Shown here: positions 35,967 to 45,063 of the stretch, piece by piece
How the letters are laid out: each line of letters begins with the position of its first letter
Position numbering within the stretch: position 1 is the stretch's first letter
Source of the DNA: Cuniculiplasma divulgatum
GTDB taxonomy: Archaea > Thermoplasmatota > Thermoplasmata > Thermoplasmatales > Thermoplasmataceae
Reading direction: 5' to 3'
DNA: 64,000 nt
Assembly (NCBI GenBank): GCA_031200235.1
Contig: CP133595.1
Coordinates: forward strand, 744,001-808,000
Notes under the pieces: generated by a model
What the model saw: only the letters and a program-made list of their open reading frames with translations
Told to the model about the DNA's origin: nothing
Databases searched by the model: none
Program-made: the position numbers and the translations under genes

Positions 35967-36638
35967 ATGCACAAGCCCAGCAATACTTCAATGAGCGTAA
36001 ATCGTGTAGTACGCGATATCATGGAGAAAGACCTGTTCCTGAACATATCTCTGAGGAATGGATATGCTAATTTGAGCGGCATTGCGAGATTTATTGCCCC
36101 TAGAGTAGAATCCAGGCTTGGTGAGCTTCCCAACAGGGAGGCCATAATGTCAGCCATAAAGCGTAATCGAGGCAATATATTCAGCCTGGAGGGGGCGGTG
36201 AAATCCGCTCTGGCCGCATCCACAGTGAAGATGACTACAGGGATGGTTCAGCTGATCTTGCCCAACCTCTATTTTCCAAGAATGCTCGATTACCTCCAGG
36301 CTGGAATTACCAATGGGTCAGTGTTCCTTTCCACCGGCCTCCAGAGTGCAAGCTTTGTGGCTGAAAAAGCGATTCTGCGTAACATGGATAAATCCCTGAG
36401 ACAGCTTGTCTCCAACATAAGGGAGAATGTCTCGGCGATGCACCTGATAATGGACAGGAATGCCCTGGAAACTCCGGGTTTTCTCACTTCTCTATTCGAG
36501 AAACTTTCAATGGCAGGAATCAATGTAATTGGAACCGCGAACTCATATTCTGATCTTGTCATTCTTGTGGACGATGATAACTCCAGTGATGCATTCTCCG
36601 CCATCAATGATATGATAAGATATTCCAGGCTGCCTTAA
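35967..36638 (+). CDS. ACT-like regulator candidate, copy 1
   Basis: 223 residues. The N-terminal 60 residues (VVRDIMEKDLFLNISL...YANLSGIARFI...LPNREAIMSAIKRNR) look like a helix-turn-helix domain of the kind found before ACT domains in archaeal proteins. The C-terminal 55 (ETPGFLTSLFEKLSMAGINVIG...) follow the beta-alpha-beta pattern of ACT-like amino-acid-binding domains. It is paralogous to the protein at 46431, and both are divergent from a lysW gene, which points to control of lysine synthesis by an end product. DNA binding and ligand are inferred. Confidence 0.7.
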   Translation: MHKPSNTSMSVNRVVRDIMEKDLFLNISLRNGYANLSGIARFIAPRVESRLGELPNREAIMSAIKRNRGNIFSLEGAVKSALAASTVKMTTGMVQLILPNLYFPRMLDYLQAGITNGSVFLSTGLQSASFVAEKAILRNMDKSLRQLVSNIRENVSAMHLIMDRNALETPGFLTSLFEKLSMAGINVIGTANSYSDLVILVDDDNSSDAFSAINDMIRYSRLP

Positions 36639-36977
36639 CCTGCTGAAAATGGAAACTGACCATTAAAGAGCCATTGTTTTGTTCGCTCCGATCGCGTAAG
36701 ATTTTCATCCGGCTCCAGCAGTCCATGTCTTTTCCATAGCGCGATACAAACGCGAAGTTCCGAAGAAGACCTGATCATAACCACTATACTATCAAAATTG
36801 CAAATAAAATGTATAAAATAGCAATATCATAGCTATTTCAAAAATCTCTTTCAATTAATGTACATTGCTGACAGATTTAACAGGAATTGGATAGATTAGA
36901 CAATGGTTGTTCTACCTCCATTATTGTCATGACCATGGCTGAGGATAAGGCGAAATTGAAACTGAATAAAATAGATA
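36639..36977. other. Intergenic region between regulator 1 and homocitrate synthase
   Basis: 339 bases between two 3' ends, convergent. AT-rich in the middle, with no recognised gene; a 24-codon frame at about 36930 running into the homocitrate synthase end has no recognisable features. Confidence 0.4.
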
Positions 36978-38150
36978 TCAGGCGGTATGGCTATTGGCCC
37001 TGACTTCGTCGGCTGAAGTGGACTGCAGTTCCCTGGCCATGGAAATAATGGCATCATCAGCGAATGATGATGTTTCAGGACTGCCCTTTATACGTTCCAT
37101 CAGGATGTCAAGCTGGTTTCCACTGCATTTGAGTCCCAGGCTGTTGAGCCTGCTGGCAAGTGCATGTTTTCCCGTGTACTTGTCAATGGTGAAACTCCTG
37201 TCCCGCCCAAGGAAGGATGGATCGATGAATTCATATGTTGAAGGGTTGTTCACAATCCCGGCAACGTGCACTCCTGATTTATGCGTGAAAGCATACTTCC
37301 CAGTAACAGGGTAATTGGGCTGTAATTTGATTCCACTGAATCTCTCGACCATTTCTGATACCCCGGCAAGCTTTGTCAGGTCTGCAGCCTCTATGGACAT
37401 GTGATATTTCAACGCCACAGCAATAACCTGCGTCGGCGTGATTCCCACTCTTTCACCCAATCCGTTTACTGTGGCATGAATGATTGTTGCCCCTCCTTCA
37501 ACTGCTGCAAGAGAGTTCCCCATTGCATTACCCAAATCATTATGGGCATGTATGTCAAACTCAAGTCTTGGGAAGGACCTCGACAGTCGCCGGAACATGG
37601 CCCTCGTCCTCCATGGCAGCATAATTCCCACCGTGTCGGCTATACCAATTCGATCTGCTCCTGCAGATTCTGCAGTACGTATCACATCTGTAAGATAGCC
37701 CCAGTCCGTCCTGGATGCATCTTCCGGAGTGAATCTTACCTTTACACCCTGGGATCTCGCCCTTTCTACACCCTCGCCTATTATCTGAAGTGCCTCTTCC
37801 TGGGTCCTGTGGGTTTTTGAAGAAAGATGTGTTCCACTGACTCCATAGAAAATGGCCACCCTGTCCACTCCTGTGGATACTGCAAGGTCAATGTCGGACG
37901 CAAGTGATCTGCTGTGGGCTATGAGCTCAGAGGATATCATGCCCTGGTCTTTCATCCTGACTATCTGCCTGATGCCTTCCAGTACATCTGGTGAAACGGA
38001 TGGATGTCCTGTTTCTATCATTCTCACACCCAGATCAGATAGGCTCCGTGCGATCATGACCCTCTGTTCAACAGAGAAATTAACTCCAGGGGTCTGCTCA
38101 CCTTCTCTCAGGGTAGTATCAAGGATTCCTGCGTATCTTTTGGTCATCAT
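36978..38150 (-). CDS. lysS: Homocitrate synthase
   Basis: 390 residues, DRE-TIM family. Condenses acetyl-CoA with 2-oxoglutarate, the first step of the aminoadipate route to lysine. Seen: ILDTTLREGEQTPGVNFS at the N-terminus (the DTTLREGEQ metal and catalytic box), GHPSVSPD typical of homocitrate rather than isopropylmalate synthases, HAHNDLGNAMGNS (His metal ligands), NGLGERVG, and FTHKSGVHVAGI. It lies downstream of the main lys operon, but has its own promoter and operator site. The Met at residue 2 is an alternative start. Confidence 0.88.
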   Translation of the reverse strand: MMTKRYAGILDTTLREGEQTPGVNFSVEQRVMIARSLSDLGVRMIETGHPSVSPDVLEGIRQIVRMKDQGMISSELIAHSRSLASDIDLAVSTGVDRVAIFYGVSGTHLSSKTHRTQEEALQIIGEGVERARSQGVKVRFTPEDASRTDWGYLTDVIRTAESAGADRIGIADTVGIMLPWRTRAMFRRLSRSFPRLEFDIHAHNDLGNAMGNSLAAVEGGATIIHATVNGLGERVGITPTQVIAVALKYHMSIEAADLTKLAGVSEMVERFSGIKLQPNYPVTGKYAFTHKSGVHVAGIVNNPSTYEFIDPSFLGRDRSFTIDKYTGKHALASRLNSLGLKCSGNQLDILMERIKGSPETSSFADDAIISMARELQSTSADEVRANSHTA

Positions 38151-38184
38151 TGCAAAATTATCAAGAACATATATAATAGCTTAT

Positions 38185-38200
38185 TGACCAATACTGGTCA
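38185..38200. promoter_or_regulatory. Candidate lysine-regulon operator, site 2
   Basis: TGACCAATACTGGTCA, which extends to an 18-base dyad with one T and one A at the ends. It lies directly upstream of the TATA-like box ATTATATAT (minus strand, about 38169-38178) of homocitrate synthase. Confidence 0.6.
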
Positions 38201-38244
38201 AACATATCATAAATTAAACTTAATTTCAATTTTCAGTTAAAGTT

Positions 38245-39309
38245 TCAAAGATTCTTCAGGATTGAAGCGGTAACATCGACCGTCCCTGCTTTCCCGCCCA
38301 TATCAGGTGTAAGGCTCCCTGCAGATTCCAGTATCCTGTGAACTGAGTCATCAACCGCCCTGTGTGCATCCATGAGCATCTTATCCTGATGCCTATTTGC
38401 CAGCCACTCAAAGAGCATTGAAACCGAGAGAATTTCAGAAAGAGGGTTTGCAAATCCTTTACCGGCAATGTCAGGTGCTGTCCCATGTGAAGCCTGTGCC
38501 ATTGCCCAGTTATCGCCGAAATTAAGTGACGGGGCAATTCCCAGGCTCCCGGCCACAGCCGCTGCCTCGTCCGAGAGTATGTCACCGTACATGTTGGTGG
38601 TGGCTATGACATCGAACTTGTCCGGGTGGAGTATCAGGTCGTATGCGACCGAGTCCACCAGCCGATCTTCGGAGAGGATGTCATGGCAATCCGCAGCCTT
38701 CTTTCTGAACTCTTCCAGGAACAGCCCATCCGTAACACTGAGCACATTGCCCTTGTGAACCGCTGTCACCTTTTTTCTCCTGGTGGCCGCATAACGGAAT
38801 GCGACATCGCTGATCTTGGCCATTTTCTCCCTTGTTATTACACGCACTGAAAGTGCCACATCCCTGGTGGGCATGAATTCCCCACTGCCCAGGAACATGT
38901 TTCTATCGGCATAAAATCCCTGGGTGTTCTCCCTGACTATAAGCGTGTCAATGGGATCAAGTCTTCCCCTCAGGTATGTTCTCACCGGCCTGATGTTGGC
39001 GTAGAGATCAAAATGGGTCCTTATGGCACCTGACGGACTCTTCTGCCCCTTTGAACCGGGATAACTGCCAACTTCCAGTGGCCCCAGTATGAGCCCATCT
39101 GACATTTCAATCTTCTTAAGAACCTCATCTGTGAGGGGTTTGCCCCACAACTGGAATGATTCCCATCCAACCGGCACCTTACTGAAAGATATAAGGCCGG
39201 ATGAACCAAGCCTGTCCATTGCTGCGGAAAACACAGAAACAGCTGACTCCACCACCTCTGGTCCGATGCCGTCTCCGGCAGCCACGCTTATGTCGTATTT
39301 ATCCTTCAT
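38245..39309 (-). CDS. Homoisocitrate dehydrogenase (isocitrate/isopropylmalate dehydrogenase family)
   Basis: 354 residues from the chosen start. NAD(P)-dependent oxidative decarboxylase with the family motifs GDGIGPEVVESA at the N-terminus, VRENTQGFYAD (substrate-binding loop), HKGNVLSVTDGLF, and NMYGDILSDEAAAVAGSLG with the metal-binding Asp residues. Its position after lysT and lysU suggests homoisocitrate as substrate, but a role in leucine synthesis as well cannot be excluded. The frame is open to 39354; I chose ATG 39309 (MKDKYDISVAAGDGIG), which avoids an overlap with lysU and matches the family start. Confidence 0.85.
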   Translation of the reverse strand: MKDKYDISVAAGDGIGPEVVESAVSVFSAAMDRLGSSGLISFSKVPVGWESFQLWGKPLTDEVLKKIEMSDGLILGPLEVGSYPGSKGQKSPSGAIRTHFDLYANIRPVRTYLRGRLDPIDTLIVRENTQGFYADRNMFLGSGEFMPTRDVALSVRVITREKMAKISDVAFRYAATRRKKVTAVHKGNVLSVTDGLFLEEFRKKAADCHDILSEDRLVDSVAYDLILHPDKFDVIATTNMYGDILSDEAAAVAGSLGIAPSLNFGDNWAMAQASHGTAPDIAGKGFANPLSEILSVSMLFEWLANRHQDKMLMDAHRAVDDSVHRILESAGSLTPDMGGKAGTVDVTASILKNL

Positions 39310-39325
39310 ACTGAATCCTTTGTCC

Positions 39326-39835
39326 TCACAGCGGCTCGCTGTCAATATATCCATTGGATCTGAGCACTTCTATTATGCCGCCTGACCTCACGATATTCAT
39401 CAACAGGTCTGGAATCCTGTTGAATTCTCTCACTGATCCGTCCTGTTCCCTTGTTACAGTGCAGTGCTGGAAGTCAACCTGTATGATATCACCCTCGGCG
39501 ATCCATTGCGTAATCCCGTCCATACGCAAAACCGGTAGCCCACAGTTAACGGCGTTTCTCATGAAAAGTCCGTTGACGGTTTCTGCCATCACCAGCACTA
39601 TACCGAGACCCACAAGATTTGCCGCTGCTGGTCGAGAAGAGCCCACCCCGAAATTCCGGCCTGCAACGATGATGTCACCCCTATTAACCTGGGAGGCCCA
39701 TCCGGGCCTGTTTGCCCACATTGTATACTTTGGCCTGTCTTTCTCCGGAAGCGTATAGCAAATGTGGGGATACATGAGGTCTGTGTTTATGTCGTCTCCA
39801 AAACCCCACACCCTTCCCCTGATCTTATCGTCCAT
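39326..39835 (-). CDS. lysU: Homoaconitase small subunit (LeuD/LysU family)
   Basis: 169 residues. Swivelling domain of the aconitase-type hydratase, with the motif NFGVGSSRPAAA near residue 60 that is diagnostic for the family, and the N-terminal GRVWGFGDDINTDLMYP. With LysT it isomerises homocitrate to homoisocitrate (or 2-isopropylmalate, if it also serves leucine synthesis). Its start is directly adjacent to the lysT stop. Confidence 0.9.
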   Translation of the reverse strand: MDDKIRGRVWGFGDDINTDLMYPHICYTLPEKDRPKYTMWANRPGWASQVNRGDIIVAGRNFGVGSSRPAAANLVGLGIVLVMAETVNGLFMRNAVNCGLPVLRMDGITQWIAEGDIIQVDFQHCTVTREQDGSVREFNRIPDLLMNIVRSGGIIEVLRSNGYIDSEPL

Positions 39836-41098
39836 CTATGAACCTCCAGGGATGCTGCTGGGGCTCACTATCTCACCTGCAACTGCCGAGGCCGCCACTG
39901 TGGCGGAGGATGCCATGTATATTCTGGCATCTCTGGAACCCATCCTTCCCTTGAAATTCCTGGTTGTTGATGTTATGGCAGTTTCTCCGTCAGCAAGGAG
40001 ACCCATGTGGCCACCCATGCATGATCCGCAGGTTGGATTGGTCACGATCCCTCCGGCCTTCACTATTGTTGGGATGTAGCCAAGTTCCATCCCCCTTAGA
40101 TAGATGGACTGGGTGGCAGGCGTCACAATCAGCCTTGTTCCTGGATGCACCTTTCTTCCCTTGAGAATCCTTGCAGCCACTTCCAGATCGGACAGTTTCC
40201 CGTTGGCACATGATCCGATGGTGCACTGGTCAACCTTGATTCCCTGTATGTCATCCACCGGCCTGGTATTCCCGGCAACAGAATCTGGTAGTGCGGCCAT
40301 GGGCACCACCTCGGACATATCAAGCTGGTATGCGCCTGCATAACTGGCAGATGGGTCAGGAGACACCGGGGAATATTCCTGAACTCCCCGTTCCTGAACA
40401 TAGGACCGCAGTACCTCATCACCTGGAAAGACGGCAAATTCCACACTCAGTTCAGCACACATGGTTGAGATAACCGTCCTCTGATCCATGTTCAGGGCCA
40501 TCACACCGTCTCCTGCAAATTCAATATTCATGTTGGGCATATCCCCAAGGTCACCAGCCATTTTCAGGAAAACATCCTTTGCTTCGGACATTCCTGAAAG
40601 TTTTCCAGAAAGGTCAACCTTAAGTGTTTCACCCACAGCAAACCACGTTTTTCCGGTGCACATGACCTGCATGAGTTCTGGCGTTCCAAGTCCTCTGCTC
40701 AGCATGTTGAATGCCCCGGCAGCCACAGAATGGGAATCTGTATTGGCAACAATCTGGCCGGGATAGAACCATCCTGACTCGGCGGCAAAGGCGTGAGCTA
40801 TTCCTCCAGACCCGTAGTCATAGAAATCATTCAGGTTCAGTCTCTTCACCAGCTTTCGTATCTTGGCAGTGCCATTGGCCATCTCCACGTTTGGCGCAGG
40901 TACAAAGTGATCGAAAACAACGCTGATCTTTGATGGGTCAAAGACCCTTGCCGGTGGATTCTGGATCAGTTCAGGATGCTGGCCCGCTATGTCAAGCAGG
41001 ATCACTCTGTCCACGGACACGGTTACTATGTCGCCCGGTTCCACCTTCCCTGAACTGTCCGAAGAATGTGAGGAAAGTATCTTCTCAGCAATATTCAG
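39836..41098 (-). CDS. lysT: Homoaconitase large subunit (LeuC/LysT family), CTG start proposed
   Basis: 420 residues with the proposed start. [4Fe-4S] hydratase: cluster Cys residues in TIGSCANGK and in PTCGSCMGGH, plus FDHFVPAPN near residue 60. The first ATG/GTG/TTG in frame is a GTG at 41044, but this cuts off a conserved stretch. Reading 18 codons further upstream gives IAEKILSSH, the normal LeuC/LysT N-terminus, and the only suitable start there is a CTG at 41098 that overlaps the lysK stop (CTGA). It is preceded by the purine-rich GGAGAGGG. An ATT start at 41092 is less likely. Confidence 0.85.
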   Translation of the reverse strand: MNIAEKILSSHSSDSSGKVEPGDIVTVSVDRVILLDIAGQHPELIQNPPARVFDPSKISVVFDHFVPAPNVEMANGTAKIRKLVKRLNLNDFYDYGSGGIAHAFAAESGWFYPGQIVANTDSHSVAAGAFNMLSRGLGTPELMQVMCTGKTWFAVGETLKVDLSGKLSGMSEAKDVFLKMAGDLGDMPNMNIEFAGDGVMALNMDQRTVISTMCAELSVEFAVFPGDEVLRSYVQERGVQEYSPVSPDPSASYAGAYQLDMSEVVPMAALPDSVAGNTRPVDDIQGIKVDQCTIGSCANGKLSDLEVAARILKGRKVHPGTRLIVTPATQSIYLRGMELGYIPTIVKAGGIVTNPTCGSCMGGHMGLLADGETAITSTTRNFKGRMGSRDARIYMASSATVAASAVAGEIVSPSSIPGGS

Positions 41099-42210
41099 GT
41101 AGTCCCTCTCCTCTTTTCACTGATCACCTGGCCTTCCTTTCGGCCTCGTTCCAGATTCAACAGTGCGTCTGCAACTATTTCGGCGCTTCTCCATACTTCC
41201 TCAAGCGATATTTCCTCCAGTTCCGTATGTGAAAGCTGAGGGTTGCCTGGCCCATAGGTCACGCACGGTATTTTCCATCTTGACCCAAGTATGTTCATAT
41301 CGCCGCTCCCGCTCTTGAATAGCAACTGCGCTTCACTTCCGGTGTTCTTTCTCACAGATTCCTTGAAGGCTGAGATCAGAGGCGTCTTCAGCCCTGAAAC
41401 ATAAGGTTCCACACTGCTTCTGATCATGAAAGATGGTTCAGAAGCGGTGGAGGATTTCACCAGGTCCAGTATTTCTGAAAGGACGTCATCCTGCTTTCTG
41501 GATGGAGGGTATCTTACATCAAGGGTCATCGCGGCATTTGAAGGGGTCATGTTGTCCGCCTCCCCTGCCCTTATGGATGTCAGCGCAGCTGAAACCTTTG
41601 AAAATTCCCTGTTCTTTCCAAGTTTATCCCTGACTGAATTCCATGCCTCCACGGCAGATTCCACAGCACTCTGGCCCAGCCAGGGAGCACTGGCATGCAC
41701 CTGCCCTGACCTGAATTCCATATCCAGAAGGATGCGCCCACGGTAGCCCACTGTTATGCCTGTTACTGCAGAGGGTTCGCCAAAAATGGCATAGTCTGAT
41801 CTGGGCTGGCTGGAGGCTACTTCAATAATGCCCTTGCCAGGTCCCTCCTCACCCACAGCAGCAATCATACGTATGGTTCCGCTGAATCCTCTCTGTTTCG
41901 CCATCGACACGCCAAACATCAGCGATACCAGTGAGGATTTTGCATCCGTTGCCCCCCTTCCATAAAGAGTGCCTCCATCCTCCCTCACAGGTAGCTGGCC
42001 GGGGACAGTGTCTATGTGCCCGCAGACAAGAATTTCCGGAGATCCGCCGCTGAAAATGGAAACACCATTACCGGCCCTGTCCACAAAGAATTCGTCTGCG
42101 CCCAGGCGCAACATTTCCCTTCCAAAGTATTCTACAGCCTTCTCCTCATTCCCTGTTGGAGAATATATATCCACAAGCTCTTTCACCACCCTGTCTGTGG
42201 GATGCGTCAC
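41095..42210 (-). CDS. lysK: [LysW]-lysine (or -ornithine) hydrolase
   Basis: 371 residues, M20-family zinc peptidase. Releases the finished amino acid from LysW. Metal-site motifs: CGHIDTVPG near residue 61, GRGATDAKSS, and AVGEEGPGKG near residue 115, the catalytic Glu pair. The penultimate C-terminal His (PQLSHTELEEISLEEV) is also present. Its stop overlaps the proposed CTG start of lysT; its start overlaps lysX2 by 4 bases. Confidence 0.9.
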   Translation of the reverse strand: MTHPTDRVVKELVDIYSPTGNEEKAVEYFGREMLRLGADEFFVDRAGNGVSIFSGGSPEILVCGHIDTVPGQLPVREDGGTLYGRGATDAKSSLVSLMFGVSMAKQRGFSGTIRMIAAVGEEGPGKGIIEVASSQPRSDYAIFGEPSAVTGITVGYRGRILLDMEFRSGQVHASAPWLGQSAVESAVEAWNSVRDKLGKNREFSKVSAALTSIRAGEADNMTPSNAAMTLDVRYPPSRKQDDVLSEILDLVKSSTASEPSFMIRSSVEPYVSGLKTPLISAFKESVRKNTGSEAQLLFKSGSGDMNILGSRWKIPCVTYGPGNPQLSHTELEEISLEEVWRSAEIVADALLNLERGRKEGQVISEKRRGTT

Positions 42211-43055
42211 CTGAGAACCTCCCTGACATAATCCATGATTTCGCTGGGAACATCCACCTGTGCTACCCTGACAGTGTTCTTGAACTCCGTAGTGCTGTTC
42301 ACCTCGTGTACCACATAGCCATTTTCAGTTTCCATGATGTCAACCCCGAAAACGCCTTTCCCAACACTTCTTGCCGCCCTTATGGATATGTCCTCAAGTT
42401 CCGGTGTGATGGGACATTTCTCGGCTCTACCGCCAATTGCCGTGTTGGTCCTCCAGTCATCGTCCGACTGGTATCTGTAGATTCCTCCGATGACCCTGTC
42501 CCCCACAACGAATGTTCTGATGTCCCTGGGCGGCCGTTTTACGAATTCCTGAAGATAGAAGATGGAATATAACGGGTACATGTATTCCCTGTCCTCCATT
42601 ACGGCCGATGCAGCCGTCCTGTCATTGAGAAGCGCAACCATCCTTCCCCAGCTCCCTGTAACAGGTTTCAGGACCGCCCTGCCTCCGAACTTGGAGGAAA
42701 ACTGCTTCATGGCTGTAGGGTAAGAGGCTGCCACTGAAGTCTTTGGAGTTGGCACGCCATTCTTCACCAGGGCAAGTGATGTCAGCATCTTGTTTCCCGC
42801 CACATCAATGGTGTTGAAGTCGTTTATGACCTTCTGCCCCTTGAACTCCAGATAGGCTGTTGAATGCAGGCCGCGATAGTAGGAAGTGCACCTCTGGAGA
42901 GTCACGGATCCGTATTCTCCAGGCAGTGGCGCATCAAGGTCCATATCCATGTCCTTGACATCCACCATGTTGATCTCCATGCCCCGGTCCTGGCCGGCCT
43001 TGAGCAATGCCTTTTCCTCCCATCTCACAAGATCATAAACCATTGAGATTTTCAT
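42207..43055 (-). CDS. lysX: LysX-family LysW ligase, copy 2 (main operon)
   Basis: 282 residues, ATP-grasp. Start MKISMVYDLVRWEEKALL, YRGLHSTAYL, VLKPVTGSWGRMVALL, WRTNTAIGGRAEKCP and VHEVNSTTEFKNT. Because it is embedded between lysJ and lysK with 4-base overlaps on both sides, I take it as the aminoadipate-specific ligase of lysine synthesis. Its paralogue at 34739 differs in the last motif (NGTMEF against NSTTEF) and may have another substrate. Confidence 0.9.
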   Translation of the reverse strand: MKISMVYDLVRWEEKALLKAGQDRGMEINMVDVKDMDMDLDAPLPGEYGSVTLQRCTSYYRGLHSTAYLEFKGQKVINDFNTIDVAGNKMLTSLALVKNGVPTPKTSVAASYPTAMKQFSSKFGGRAVLKPVTGSWGRMVALLNDRTAASAVMEDREYMYPLYSIFYLQEFVKRPPRDIRTFVVGDRVIGGIYRYQSDDDWRTNTAIGGRAEKCPITPELEDISIRAARSVGKGVFGVDIMETENGYVVHEVNSTTEFKNTVRVAQVDVPSEIMDYVREVLR

Positions 43056-44257
43056 TCTGCCCCACTCCGCTTTAGCTGGCCATCAAGAGCCCCCTTTATT
43101 TCCACGATGGCCTCATCCACCTGTTCCCTTGTGAGGATGTAGGGCGGAAGCATCCTTATGATGTTGATACCGGAGTACAGGGTTATGACGCCCCTGTCCA
43201 GAAGATTCATCAGAACTGGCAGAAACCTGATTCTAAGCTCAAGGGCAAGCATCATGCCTATCCCTCTGGCATGGCTAACCAGACGATGGTTTCCCAGATC
43301 CTCCTGCATCCTTTCCAGAAAGTATTTTCCAGTATCCCCTGCCTTCTCCACGTATCCGCTCCTGAGCCGGCCTATAACTGCACTTCCTGCGGCACAGGCC
43401 AGCGGGTTGCCTCCTGTTGTTGAACTCTGCTCCCCTATTTCAAGGGCATCCACGAACTCGCTCCTCCCCACTGTAACGCCCATGGGGATTCCTCCACCTA
43501 TGCCCTTTCCTACCGTCATGATGTCCGGTGTTATGCCCCAGTGCTCGTGGGCCCACATCTTTCCGGTCCTTCCCAGGCCTGACTGAATCTCATCCATGAT
43601 GAGAAGCGTTCCCGATGCCTCTGTCATTTCTCTCACTTCCTTAAGATACTGGTCTCCAGGAAGGTTTATTCCGCCCTCCCCCTGAACCGGCTCCAAAAAG
43701 ACGGCTGCCACGTCGAAGGACGAAAGGGCTTTCCTGAGCATTTCTGCATCGCCAAATTTCACAAATTCAACATCGCCAACAAGAAGATCCTGGAACGATT
43801 TCCTGTATTTTGAGGAATGCGTGACCGAGAGTGATCCCAGTGTCTTTCCGTGGTATCCCCTTTCCATGCTTATCATCCTGTGTCTCCTGGTGGACTTCAC
43901 TGCAATTTTTATTGCGGCCTCAACAGCCTCGGTTCCGCTATTGGAAAGAAAAGCCCGGTTAAGCCCCCTGGGCGCTATTGACATGAAGTCCTTTAGAAAT
44001 TCAGCTCTTGCAGGGCTGTAAACCGAGGCATGAGTTATGTATACCTTCTCCATCTGCTGCATTATGGCTTCCTTGATTTTCTCATCAGAGTGTCCAAGGA
44101 TGGCAACCCCATAGCCGCTCATGAGATCCAGATACTCCTTACCGTCCAGATCCCATATGTTTACGCCCTTGGCCCTGGCGGCCAGTACCGGTATCTTCTG
44201 GTAGGTTCCCGCCAGGAATTCATCCTCTATCTTCTGGTAATATCCATTATCCATCAT
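43052..44257 (-). CDS. lysJ: [LysW]-aminoadipate semialdehyde aminotransferase
   Basis: 401 residues, class III PLP aminotransferase. The PLP region reads LLIMDEIQSGLGRTGKMWAHE and the Schiff-base lysine lies in MTVGKGIGGGIP (about residue 248). Converts LysW-bound semialdehyde to LysW-lysine (or to LysW-ornithine), with glutamate as donor. Single copy in the window, so it would have to serve both branches if two exist. Confidence 0.9.
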   Translation of the reverse strand: MMDNGYYQKIEDEFLAGTYQKIPVLAARAKGVNIWDLDGKEYLDLMSGYGVAILGHSDEKIKEAIMQQMEKVYITHASVYSPARAEFLKDFMSIAPRGLNRAFLSNSGTEAVEAAIKIAVKSTRRHRMISMERGYHGKTLGSLSVTHSSKYRKSFQDLLVGDVEFVKFGDAEMLRKALSSFDVAAVFLEPVQGEGGINLPGDQYLKEVREMTEASGTLLIMDEIQSGLGRTGKMWAHEHWGITPDIMTVGKGIGGGIPMGVTVGRSEFVDALEIGEQSSTTGGNPLACAAGSAVIGRLRSGYVEKAGDTGKYFLERMQEDLGNHRLVSHARGIGMMLALELRIRFLPVLMNLLDRGVITLYSGINIIRMLPPYILTREQVDEAIVEIKGALDGQLKRSGAE

Positions 44258-45063
44258 TTTTCAATCACCGTTTTCATTTTTCCCTGAACTGCATTTTCAA
44301 GCGGGTTTGATATGGAACCGGAACTGATGACGACCCTTCCGGCTCCACTGGCCAGTGCCTCCCTTGCTGCAATCAGTTTCTTATCCATTCCGTTTCCCAC
44401 ACCCCGTATGGCTTCATCCAGTTCCGTCCCTGCAATATGCGGAACCAGTGAATCTTCACGCATCACACCAGTAACATTTGTCAAAAGAACAAGCAGATCC
44501 GCCTTCAGAGAACCTGCTATTGCCGCCGCAGCCCTGTCTCCATCGACATTGAGCGCCTCCCCGTCTTTGCTGACTGCTATTGGAGCTATGACCGGCAACT
44601 GGCCAAGATCCATAAGGCCATTCAGGAAGGCCGAATTGACCTCTGTTATCCTCCCTGTGTAGCCACCATCTACAAACATGGGACGCCCGTTCCCGCTCAG
44701 TATCTTCAATCGGCTCTTGCGTTCAGCAACCATCAATCCTGCATCGATACCGGTGATGCCCACCGAATTTCTGCCGTATTTTCTCAGGGCAAGAACAATA
44801 TCGGTGTTTATCCTGCCTTTCATCGCCATAAGAAAGACCTCCATTGTTTGTGCATCCGTATACCTGCTCCTTACTCCGTCAGGAGATGTGACAAATCTGG
44901 GTTCAATGCCAAGCCTCATGGTCAGGTCAGTTACCGCCGGCCCACCGCCATGGACAAGAACAATCCGGTCATTCTCATAATATGCAATTTCCTTTATGAG
45001 AGAATCTGGAACTCCGCTGCTGGCAATGCTTCCACCAACCTTCACCACTGTGACCATGATCAC
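44254..45063 (-). CDS. lysZ: [LysW]-aminoadipate/glutamate kinase
   Basis: 269 residues, amino acid kinase family (related to ArgB). N-terminal VVKVGGSIAS, LVHGGGPAVTDL near residue 35, LNVDGDRAAAAIAGSLKADLLVLLTNVTGV near 170, and GNGMDKKLIAA. It phosphorylates the side carboxyl of the amino acid held on LysW. Overlaps both neighbours by 4 bases. Confidence 0.92.
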   Translation of the reverse strand: MIMVTVVKVGGSIASSGVPDSLIKEIAYYENDRIVLVHGGGPAVTDLTMRLGIEPRFVTSPDGVRSRYTDAQTMEVFLMAMKGRINTDIVLALRKYGRNSVGITGIDAGLMVAERKSRLKILSGNGRPMFVDGGYTGRITEVNSAFLNGLMDLGQLPVIAPIAVSKDGEALNVDGDRAAAAIAGSLKADLLVLLTNVTGVMREDSLVPHIAGTELDEAIRGVGNGMDKKLIAAREALASGAGRVVISSGSISNPLENAVQGKMKTVIEK

